Shown piece after piece: positions 34,793 to 41,304 of a DNA stretch of 64,000 nucleotides. Below the pieces are notes generated by a model. The model ran no database searches, was not told the origin of the DNA, and worked only from the letters and a program-made list of their open reading frames with translations. The stretch covers positions 1 through 64,000 of the forward strand of contig CANROC010000001.1 in assembly GCA_947632175.1 (NCBI GenBank). The letters run 5' to 3'. Source of the DNA: an uncultured Oscillospiraceae bacterium. GTDB taxonomy: Bacteria > Bacillota > Clostridia > Oscillospirales > Oscillospiraceae. The position numbers and the translations under genes are program-made. The first letter of the stretch is position 1. Every line of letters starts with the position of its first letter.

Positions 34793-34840
34793 TTGACACG
34801 TCCGTATATACTGTGTATAGTGTATATATACAGCCGACTG
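34793..34840 (+). promoter_or_regulatory. Promoter and likely GntR operator
   Basis: TTGACA at 34,793-34,798 and TATAGT at 34,816-34,821 are 17 bp apart. An inverted repeat CTGTGTATA/TATATACAG (34,811-34,833) overlaps the -10 element and start site, which is the expected place for autoregulation by the GntR protein. Confidence 0.8.
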
Positions 34841-34851
34841 TGAGGTATACC

Positions 34852-35229
34852 ATGAACATCATCATTTCCAACGCCGACCCGAGGCCCATTTATGAGCAGA
34901 TCGGGGCGGCGGTGCGGGAGGCGATCGTCTCGGGGGAGGTGGCGGCCGGGGAGGCGCTGCCGTCCATCCGGGCGCTGGCCAAGGACCTGCGGGTCTCCGT
35001 GATCACCACCAAACGGGCCTTCGAGGAGCTGGAGCGGGACGGGTACATCGAGACGGTCCCCGGCAAGGGCTCCTTCGCCGCCGACGTAGGCGCGCCGCTT
35101 TTACGGGAGCGCAGGCTTCGGGAGATGGAGGAGCACCTGCGTCAGGCTCTGACGCTGGGGCGAGGCGCGGGGCTGGACGCGGAAGCCGTCGCGCAGGCCC
35201 TTATCTTACTGAGCAAGGAGGACATATGA
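34852..35229 (+). CDS. GntR family regulator, YtrA type
   Basis: The 125-residue protein has a winged helix (RPIYEQIGAAVREAIVSGEV, SIRALAKDLRVSVITTKRAF, GYIETVPGKGSF) and a short C-terminal helical tail, without a large effector domain. This matches the YtrA subfamily, which regulates adjacent ABC transporters. The ATG at 34,852 has GAGGT five bases upstream; frames starting earlier lie in the promoter. It overlaps the ATPase gene by ATGA. Confidence 0.92.
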   Translation: MNIIISNADPRPIYEQIGAAVREAIVSGEVAAGEALPSIRALAKDLRVSVITTKRAFEELERDGYIETVPGKGSFAADVGAPLLRERRLREMEEHLRQALTLGRGAGLDAEAVAQALILLSKEDI

Positions 35230-36074
35230 ACGCCATAGAGATTTGCGGACTGAGCAAGAGCTACCCCGGCTTTACGCTCAGCGACATAAGCTTTGCCCTG
35301 CCGGAGGGGTGCATCCTGGGGCTCGTGGGGGAAAACGGCGCGGGCAAATCCACTCTCATCCGCCTCATCATGAACGCCACGGGCCGGGACACGGGGACGG
35401 TGCGGGTACTGGGTACCGAAGCGACGGACCCGGCCTTCACCAAGGTCCGGGGCGACATCGGCGTGGTGCTGGACGACGCGCGGCTGCCCGAGACGCTGAA
35501 TCCCCGGCAGCTCGGGCGCGTCTTCGCCGGGTTTTACGACCGGTGGGACGGGGAAACCTACAACGACTACCTCCGGCGGCTGGACCTGCCGGAGAAGAAA
35601 AAGGTGAAGGACTTCTCCCGGGGCATGAAGATGAAGCTGGCCCTGGCCCTGGCGCTGAGCCACGACGCCAGGCTCCTGGTGCTGGACGAGCCCACCGGCG
35701 GGCTCGATCCCGTGGTGCGGGACGAGATTTTGGACATTCTGGAGGACTTCACCCGCCGGGAGGACCGGTCAGTGCTCATCAGCTCCCACATCGTCTCGGA
35801 CCTGGAGAAGCTGTGCGACTACGTGGCCTTCCTCCACCGGGGAGAGCTCCTGCTGTTCGAGGAGAAGGACCGGCTGTTGGAGGAGTACGCCATGGCGCGG
35901 GTGACGGAGGCGGAGCTTGCCGCCCTCCCGCCGGAGGCCGTCCGGGGCACGCGCCGCGGCAAATACGGGGCGGAGGCGCTGGTGGAGCGGCGGCTTGTCC
36001 CCGCCGGCGTCCCGCTGGAAAAACCAACGCTTGAGGACATCATCGTCTTTTTCGTAAGGGGGGACAAACAATGA
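35226..36074 (+). CDS. ABC transporter ATP-binding protein
   Basis: The 282 residues contain Walker A GENGAGKST, signature FSRGMKMKLALA, Walker B LLVLDEPTGGLDP and the H-loop ISSHI. It pairs with the membrane protein encoded next and is controlled by the GntR gene before it. Substrate is unknown; YtrA-linked transporters often respond to cell-wall antibiotics, which is inference here. Confidence 0.93.
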   Translation: MNAIEICGLSKSYPGFTLSDISFALPEGCILGLVGENGAGKSTLIRLIMNATGRDTGTVRVLGTEATDPAFTKVRGDIGVVLDDARLPETLNPRQLGRVFAGFYDRWDGETYNDYLRRLDLPEKKKVKDFSRGMKMKLALALALSHDARLLVLDEPTGGLDPVVRDEILDILEDFTRREDRSVLISSHIVSDLEKLCDYVAFLHRGELLLFEEKDRLLEEYAMARVTEAELAALPPEAVRGTRRGKYGAEALVERRLVPAGVPLEKPTLEDIIVFFVRGDKQ

Positions 36075-36688
36075 AAGGGCTTCTTCGCAAGGATCTCTAC
36101 GTATTGCGCGGCATCGGATGTATCTTCATCCTGATGGATCTGGTGTTTTCCCTCATCCCGGACCTGCGGTTTTTTGCCTTCGCCGCCTTCTACACCATGC
36201 TGCTGACCCTGATCCTCATGCAGGCCGATGAACAGTGCAAATTCGACACCCTCCTGCCCATGCTGCCGGTGTCCCGAAAACAGGTGGTGCTGGAGACGTA
36301 CATCATCGGCTGGGGCTATATCGCCCTCATAACGGCTCTCGCCGTCTCGGGGCAGGCGCTTGTGTGGTCCCACACGGGCCGCATGGCGGTGGACCGCGCA
36401 TATCTCCTGCTTTTGTGCTTCGATGTGTGCTTGTCCCTGACGATGCAGGGGCTGGTCCTTCCCGTCCTGTTCCGCTATGGCACCGCAAAGGGCCGGCTCA
36501 TCCTGATGGTGGCCATCGGCGCCGTGACCTTCCTGTCGGTGAGCCTCATGACCGGCACGGTCCTGACGGGCCTTCTGGGCGTGCTCATGAAGATCCGCTC
36601 CTGGCACCTTCTCCTCCTCGGCGCGGCCCTCTCCCTCGCCTCCGTCCCCCTCTCCGTCGCCGGCTACGCGCGGAGAATCAAAAAATAA
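36071..36688 (+). CDS. ABC-2 type permease
   Basis: The 205-residue protein has about six membrane segments (CIFILMDLVFSLI, FFAFAAFYTMLLTLILM, YIALITALAVSGQALV and others) and an amphipathic start MKGLLRKDLYVLRG seen in ABC2_membrane_5 type permeases. It overlaps the ATPase by ATGA and probably forms the transporter with it. Confidence 0.85.
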   Translation: MKGLLRKDLYVLRGIGCIFILMDLVFSLIPDLRFFAFAAFYTMLLTLILMQADEQCKFDTLLPMLPVSRKQVVLETYIIGWGYIALITALAVSGQALVWSHTGRMAVDRAYLLLLCFDVCLSLTMQGLVLPVLFRYGTAKGRLILMVAIGAVTFLSVSLMTGTVLTGLLGVLMKIRSWHLLLLGAALSLASVPLSVAGYARRIKK

Positions 36689-36694
36689 AACCGC

Positions 36695-36723
36695 TTGACA
36701 GACAAGCGGCGGAGGGGTATAAT
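36695..36723 (+). promoter_or_regulatory. Consensus promoter of a short plus-strand RNA (locus B)
   Basis: TTGACA at 36,695-36,700 and TATAAT at 36,718-36,723 with 17-bp spacing. The -35 lies in a palindrome CCGCTTG/CAAGCGG (36,691-36,709), possibly an operator or the end of the ABC transcript. No plus-strand gene follows before the terminator at 36,833-36,868. Confidence 0.85.
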
Positions 36724-36729
36724 AAAACT

Positions 36730-36870
36730 GGGCAAGGAAAGAGGGAGCGGCAGGACGCCTTCACCTGACAGCCTGGCCCAAAGATTCGTTAGTCTGTTTC
36801 TTCACTGCAACAAACCTGTCACAGCAAAGAATAAAGACCGTTCGCTTTGGCTCAGCGGCGGTCTTTTTCT
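36730..36870 (+). ncRNA. Candidate antitoxin RNA, locus B
   Basis: The predicted transcript of about 140 nt, similar in length to locus A, runs from the 36,695 promoter to the shared hairpin. GGAAAGAG near its 5' end (36,736-36,743) is a direct repeat of 36,961-36,968, which lies in the untranslated leader of the convergent mRNA. The two RNAs are therefore complementary there as well as through the terminator. Ends are estimated. Confidence 0.6.
36833..36868. terminator. Bidirectional terminator, locus B
   Basis: AAAGACCG (36,833-36,840) pairs with CGGTCTTT (36,859-36,866), followed by T-rich sequence on the plus strand and mirrored on the minus strand. The toxin stop codon is inside it. Confidence 0.75.
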
Positions 36871-36941
36871 TTATCTTTTATTACCTGAAGCTGTACAGTA
36901 AATCTGTACCCGTGGTAATGAAAGGTAAATGTAAAATACAT
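36852..36941 (-). CDS. 29-residue candidate type I toxin peptide, locus B
   Basis: The ATG at 36,941 opens a 29-residue peptide with the core YFTFTFHYHGYRFTVQLQV and a charged tail. It aligns with the locus A peptide through TFxxHGYxFT and shows the same alternation of hydrophobic and polar residues around HG. AAAGGAGGGGG precedes the start. The AAGGAG part can pair with CUCUUU upstream around a CCGA loop, as in locus A. The promoter is at 37,036-37,064. Toxicity has not been shown for this family as far as I know. Confidence 0.65.
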   Translation of the reverse strand: MYFTFTFHYHGYRFTVQLQVIKDKEKDRR

Positions 36942-37035
36942 CTACACACCCCCTCCTTTCGGAAAGAGTGGCCAGACCGTCGTTTATGTCGGATCCGGCG
37001 CCTGCCGCGCCCTCCGCCCCTTGCGGGACTAATCA

Positions 37036-37064
37036 ATTATAATACAAGACACGAATTTTGTCAA
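37036..37064 (-). promoter_or_regulatory. Promoter of the candidate toxin mRNA, locus B
   Basis: On the minus strand TTGACA (37,064-37,059) and TATAAT (37,041-37,036) with 17-bp spacing, about 95 bp upstream of the peptide start. Confidence 0.85.
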
Positions 37065-37085
37065 CTTTTTGGTTGACGGGCCGGC

Positions 37086-38666
37086 TCAAACACCGCTTGC
37101 CCCGTAATTGGCGAGCACCCGGGCGCTGGGGTCGGAGACGGCGCAGTGGGGCCAGGAGGGGTTGGGCATCCAGTAGTCGGGGATCATGTCGGCCTGGGCG
37201 GGGTAGTATTTCTCGAAAATCTCCCGGTACAGGAGGCTCTCCTTGGTGAAGGGCGGGCGGTAGGCGTATTTTTGGCGCTTTTCCTCAAATTCCTCATCGG
37301 TGTAGACCGTCTCGGCGTAGGCTTTCAGGTCGTCCACCATGGAGTGGCCCACCGCGTCGGAGAAGGCGGCCTTCTGCCGCCAGAGGATGGGTCCGGGGAG
37401 GATGTCGTCGGCCTCGAAGGCGTGGCGCAGGAGGTACTTGCCCATGCCGTAGGTGTTCAGCTTCATCTCCGGGTCCACGGCCATGACGTATTTCACGAAA
37501 GCGAGGTCCCCGAAGGGTACCCGGGCCTCCAGGGAGTTGACGGAGATGCACCGGTCGGCGCGGAGGACGTCGTAGGCGTGGAGCTCCCGGACGCGCTTCT
37601 GGCTCTCCCTCTGAAATTCCTCCGCCGAGGGGGCGAAGTCCGTGTACTTGTAGCCGAAGAGCTCGTCGCTGATCTCGCCTGTGAGGAGGACGCGGATGTC
37701 CGTCGTCTCGTGGATGGCCTTGCAGACGAGGTACATGCCCATGCTGGCGCGGACGGTGGTGATGTCCCAGGTGCCCAGGGCCTTTATCACCGTCTCCAGA
37801 TTTGCGATGACCTCATCCCGGGTCATGAAGACCTCCGTGTGGTCCGCGCCGATGTAGTCGGCCACCATGCGGGCGTATTTGAGGTCGATGGCGTCCTTGT
37901 CCATGCCGATGGCAAAGGTGCGGATGCGCCGGCCCAGGATCTTCGCGGCGATGGCGCACACGAGACTGGAATCCAGCCCGCCCGAGAGGAGGAAGCCCAC
38001 CGGGGCGTCGGAGTCCAGGCGCTTCTCCACGGCGGCGATGAGCCGCTCCCGGATGCCGGCGCAGACCTGGTAGGTCGAGGCGCGGATGTACTCCCCCTCC
38101 ACCCCGGCGATGTCACTGTAACGCACGAATTTGCCGCCCACCCAGTAACAGCCGGGAGGGAACGGGAAAATCTTCCTCACCAGCTTTACCAGGTTCTTGG
38201 GCTCGCTGGCGAAGACGATGGAGCCGTCCGTGAGATACCCGTAATAGAGGGGCCGGATGCCGATGGGGTCCCGGGCGGCCACGAGGCCCAGCTTCTGATC
38301 GTAGATGACCATGGCAAACTCCGCGTCCAGCCGCTCGAAAAGCGAAAGGCCCAGCTCCTTATAGAGCGGGAGGATGATCTCACAGTCGGAGTCGGACTGG
38401 AAGGCGTACTTCTTCCCCATCCGCCGCCGGACGGAGCGGAAGCCGTAGAGCTCGCCGTTGCAGACCACCATATTGCCCTCCAGCTCGAAGGGCTGCATCC
38501 CGGCGGGCGTCAGGCCCATGATGGCCAGGCGGTGGAAGCCCAGCCACCCCTCCCCGGCCTCCACGAACCGGGACATGTCCGGCCCCCGGCTGACCGTCTC
38601 GTTGAAGCCCTCCATGGCCAGCTCTAAGGGCACGGAGCGCTTTTCAAAGCCGATGATGGAACACAT
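37086..38666 (-). CDS. asnB: Asparagine synthase (glutamine-hydrolysing)
   Basis: The enzyme makes asparagine from aspartate, glutamine and ATP. The 526 residues start MCSIIGF, so Cys2 is the glutaminase nucleophile. The N-terminal glutaminase domain includes SRGPD and NGELYG, and the synthetase domain has the pyrophosphatase motif LLSGGLDSSLV and LTGEISDELFGY. The ATG at 38,666 with GGAGGG upstream was chosen so that Cys2 follows the start. A separate promoter and a terminator-like leader precede it. Confidence 0.95.
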   Translation of the reverse strand: MCSIIGFEKRSVPLELAMEGFNETVSRGPDMSRFVEAGEGWLGFHRLAIMGLTPAGMQPFELEGNMVVCNGELYGFRSVRRRMGKKYAFQSDSDCEIILPLYKELGLSLFERLDAEFAMVIYDQKLGLVAARDPIGIRPLYYGYLTDGSIVFASEPKNLVKLVRKIFPFPPGCYWVGGKFVRYSDIAGVEGEYIRASTYQVCAGIRERLIAAVEKRLDSDAPVGFLLSGGLDSSLVCAIAAKILGRRIRTFAIGMDKDAIDLKYARMVADYIGADHTEVFMTRDEVIANLETVIKALGTWDITTVRASMGMYLVCKAIHETTDIRVLLTGEISDELFGYKYTDFAPSAEEFQRESQKRVRELHAYDVLRADRCISVNSLEARVPFGDLAFVKYVMAVDPEMKLNTYGMGKYLLRHAFEADDILPGPILWRQKAAFSDAVGHSMVDDLKAYAETVYTDEEFEEKRQKYAYRPPFTKESLLYREIFEKYYPAQADMIPDYWMPNPSWPHCAVSDPSARVLANYGASGV

Positions 38667-38678
38667 GGCGATCCCTCC

Positions 38679-38727
38679 AAAAAACAAAAACGGCGCGGAG
38701 GTCCCCTTTCGGGACGATCCGCACCGT
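38679..38727 (-). terminator. Attenuator-like terminator in the asnB leader
   Basis: On the minus strand ACGGTGCGGA (38,727-38,718) pairs with TCCGCGCCGT (38,699-38,690), with GTCCC/GGGAC above it, followed by TTTTTGTTTTTT and directly by the asnB ribosome site. It lies between promoter and gene, so most transcripts may stop unless the hairpin is prevented from forming. Confidence 0.75.
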
Positions 38728-38757
38728 TGTGGATGTTTTGATTCGTTAACGCACTGT

Positions 38758-38786
38758 ATTGTAGCCTATGGGACCTTTTTTGTCAA
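38758..38786 (-). promoter_or_regulatory. Sigma-A promoter of asnB
   Basis: On the minus strand TTGACA (38,786-38,781) and TACAAT (38,763-38,758) with 17-bp spacing. Confidence 0.85.
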
Positions 38787-38855
38787 GAGCTTTTCTTTTG
38801 GAGCTATGCCCAAAAGGGGTAGGGAATTTGGCGGGTTTTTGGGCTTAACACAGCG

Positions 38856-38884
38856 TTGACAACAAAGCCGTTTCGTCCTATAAT
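38856..38884 (+). promoter_or_regulatory. Sigma-A promoter of dapL
   Basis: TTGACA at 38,856-38,861 and TATAAT at 38,879-38,884, 17 bp apart, 32 bp before the dapL ATG. It diverges from the asnB promoter. Confidence 0.85.
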
Positions 38885-38916
38885 TTTATTAAAATGGACA
38901 AGAAGGGGCTGTCAGC

Positions 38917-40134
38917 ATGGTCAAGGTCAACACGAATTTCCAAAAGCTCCCCGGCGGGTATCTCTTCCCGGAGATCGGACGGCGCACCCGCGCCTTCCAG
39001 GCCACGAATCCCCCCCTGCCCATCATCCGCATGGGCATCGGCGACGTGACGCGCCCCCTGGCCCCGGCGGTGGTGGAGGCCATGGAGAAGGCAAGCCTGG
39101 AGATGGGCCGGCAGGAGACCTTCCGGGGCTACTGCGAGGAGACCTGCGGGGCCTACGACTTTCTGCGCTTCGCCATCCAGCGGGCCTACAAAAAGCGGGG
39201 CGTGGACATAGCCGACGACGAGATCTTCGTCTCCGACGGGGCCAAGTCCGACTGCGGCAACATCGGGGACATCTTCGCCGTGGACAACGTGGTGGCGGTC
39301 TGCGACCCGGTCTACCCCGTCTACGTGGACACCAACGCCATGGCAGGGCGGGCCGGGGATTTTGACGGGGAGAAGTGGACGAACCTCGTTTACCTCCCCT
39401 GCACGGCGGCCAACGGCTTCTTCCCGGCGCTCCCGGAGCGCGTGCCGGACATCATCTACATCTGCTCCCCCAACAACCCCACCGGCACGGCGGCTGATTA
39501 CGGCCAGCTGAAGGTCTGGGTGGACTACGCAAACGAGCACGGCAGCGTCATTCTCTTCGATTCCGCCTACGAGGCGTTCATCACCGAACCGGGTATCCCC
39601 CACAGCATCTTTGAGGTGGAGGGGGCCAAGACCTGCGCCATTGAGTTCCGGTCCTTCTCCAAGTCCTCCGGCTTCACCGGCAACCGGTGCGCCTACACGG
39701 TGGTGCCCAAGGCGCTCACGCGCGGCGGGGCCTCCCTGCGGGACATGTGGAACCGGCGCATGGGGACCAAGTTCAACGGCGTGCCCTACGTCATCCAGCG
39801 GGCCGCCGAGGCGGCGCTCAGTGACGAGGGCTGGGAGCAGTCCATGGAGAACGTGCGCTACTACCTCCACAACGCGGAAACCATCCGGCAGGCCCTGTCC
39901 GGCGCGGGACTGCCTGTTTACGGCGGCGTGAACGCGCCTTACATCTGGTGCGGCACGCCGGAGGGGATGGGGTCCTGGGAATTTTTCGACAGACTTTTGA
40001 AGGAGGCGTGCGTCGTCACCACCCCCGGCGCGGGCTTCGGCCCCTCCGGCGAGGGGTATGTCCGCCTCACGGCCTTCGGGACCTACGAGAACACCTGCGA
40101 GGCCATGGAGCGCATCCGGAAGCTGCTGCGGTGA
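38917..40134 (+). CDS. dapL: LL-diaminopimelate aminotransferase
   Basis: DapL converts tetrahydrodipicolinate directly to LL-diaminopimelate, bypassing acylated intermediates in lysine and peptidoglycan precursor synthesis. The 405 residues match the family: NTNFQKLPGGYLFPEIGRRT at the start, IRMGIGDVTRPL, the PLP-anchoring context YICSPNNPTGT, FDSAYEAFI, and SFSKSSGFTGNRCAY with the Schiff-base lysine. ATG with AAGGGG eight bases upstream. LL-DAP still needs epimerisation; a DapF-like domain lies in the carB gene downstream but lacks its catalytic cysteines. Confidence 0.96.
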   Translation: MVKVNTNFQKLPGGYLFPEIGRRTRAFQATNPPLPIIRMGIGDVTRPLAPAVVEAMEKASLEMGRQETFRGYCEETCGAYDFLRFAIQRAYKKRGVDIADDEIFVSDGAKSDCGNIGDIFAVDNVVAVCDPVYPVYVDTNAMAGRAGDFDGEKWTNLVYLPCTAANGFFPALPERVPDIIYICSPNNPTGTAADYGQLKVWVDYANEHGSVILFDSAYEAFITEPGIPHSIFEVEGAKTCAIEFRSFSKSSGFTGNRCAYTVVPKALTRGGASLRDMWNRRMGTKFNGVPYVIQRAAEAALSDEGWEQSMENVRYYLHNAETIRQALSGAGLPVYGGVNAPYIWCGTPEGMGSWEFFDRLLKEACVVTTPGAGFGPSGEGYVRLTAFGTYENTCEAMERIRKLLR

Positions 40135-40141
40135 AAGAACG

Positions 40142-40205
40142 CGGGCCGCCAGGAGTGGCGGCCCCTACGGCGTCTTTTGTAGGGGCCGCCACTCCTGGCG
40201 GCCCG
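40142..40205. repeat. Perfect 27-bp inverted repeat between dapL and carA
   Basis: Two copies of the GGCCGCC-type repeat stand head to head: arms 40,142-40,168 and 40,179-40,205 are perfectly complementary with a 10-nt spacer. Transcribed, this gives a very stable hairpin between dapL and carA, without a T-run. It could act as mRNA processing or stabilising signal. Confidence 0.85.
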
Positions 40206-40236
40206 TGGGACAAGCTTACGATACAAGGGAGGATCT

Positions 40237-41304
40237 ATGGGAAAAGCTTACTTGATATTGGAAAACGGCAAAAAATACGAGGGCGTCTCCTTTGGCAAGG
40301 CCGGCACCAGCGTGGGAGAGCTGGTATTCACCACGGGGATGACCGGGTGCGTGGAGAGCCTCACCGACCCCAGCTACTTCGGGCAGCTGGTGATCTTCAC
40401 GTTCCCGATGTTTTGTAATTACGGCGTGGCCGACGCGGACATGGAAAGCTCGTCTATCCATGTCCGCGGAGCTGTCGTCAGGGAGGTTTGCGACGAGCCC
40501 TCCAACTTCCGGTGCCAGGAGACGATACAGCAATTCATGGAGCGCATGGGCATCGTGGGCATCTCCGGCGTGGACACCCGGGAGCTGACGCAGCTCATCC
40601 GGGACGGGGGCGTGATGAACGCCGTCATCACCGACGACCCGGACTACGACTGGCACAGCCTCGCAGACTACCGGGTGGAGGGATCCGTCCCCGCCACGTC
40701 CACGAAGGTCGTGGAGGAGCTTCTGCCGGAGGGCGAGATACGGCGCACCGTGGCGCTCATGGACTACGGCGCCAAGGGGAGCATCCCGGAGAACCTCCTA
40801 AAGCGCGGCTGCCGGGTGCTGGTCCTGCCCTTTGACACCAAGGCCGAGGACGTTTTGAAGCTCCAGGTGGACGGCGTGATGCTCTCCAACGGCCCCGGCG
40901 ACCCCGCGGACAATGTGGAGTGCGTCCGGGAGATCGGGAACCTCATGGGCCGCGTCCCGCTCTTCGGCATCTGCCTGGGGCACCAGATGATGGCCCTCTC
41001 CCAGGGGGGCAGGACGGTGAAGCTCAAGTTCGGCCACCGGGGCGCCAACCAGCCGGTGAAGGACCTCCAAACCGGGCGGGTATACATCACCTGCCAGAAC
41101 CACGGGTACGCGGTGGACATGGGCTGTCTCGACGCTATCGGCGCCAAGGCGCGGTTTATAAACGTCAACGACGGCACCTGCGAGGGGCTGGACTACCCCG
41201 GAAAGCGGGCCTTCTCCATGCAGTTCCATCCGGAGGCCCACGGCGGGCCCCGGGACACGGAGTGGGCGTTTGACAGGTTCATGGACATGATGGAGGTGCG
41301 GTAA
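40237..41304 (+). CDS. carA: Carbamoyl-phosphate synthase small subunit
   Basis: CarA hydrolyses glutamine and passes ammonia to CarB. The 355 residues contain the N-terminal domain (GKAYLILENGKKYEG, FTTGMTGCVESLTDPSY) and a class I glutaminase domain with nucleophile Cys in FGICLGHQ and HPE in FHPEAHGGP. ATG at 40,237 with AAGGGAGG. The stop and the carB start overlap as TAATG. Confidence 0.96.
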   Translation: MGKAYLILENGKKYEGVSFGKAGTSVGELVFTTGMTGCVESLTDPSYFGQLVIFTFPMFCNYGVADADMESSSIHVRGAVVREVCDEPSNFRCQETIQQFMERMGIVGISGVDTRELTQLIRDGGVMNAVITDDPDYDWHSLADYRVEGSVPATSTKVVEELLPEGEIRRTVALMDYGAKGSIPENLLKRGCRVLVLPFDTKAEDVLKLQVDGVMLSNGPGDPADNVECVREIGNLMGRVPLFGICLGHQMMALSQGGRTVKLKFGHRGANQPVKDLQTGRVYITCQNHGYAVDMGCLDAIGAKARFINVNDGTCEGLDYPGKRAFSMQFHPEAHGGPRDTEWAFDRFMDMMEVR

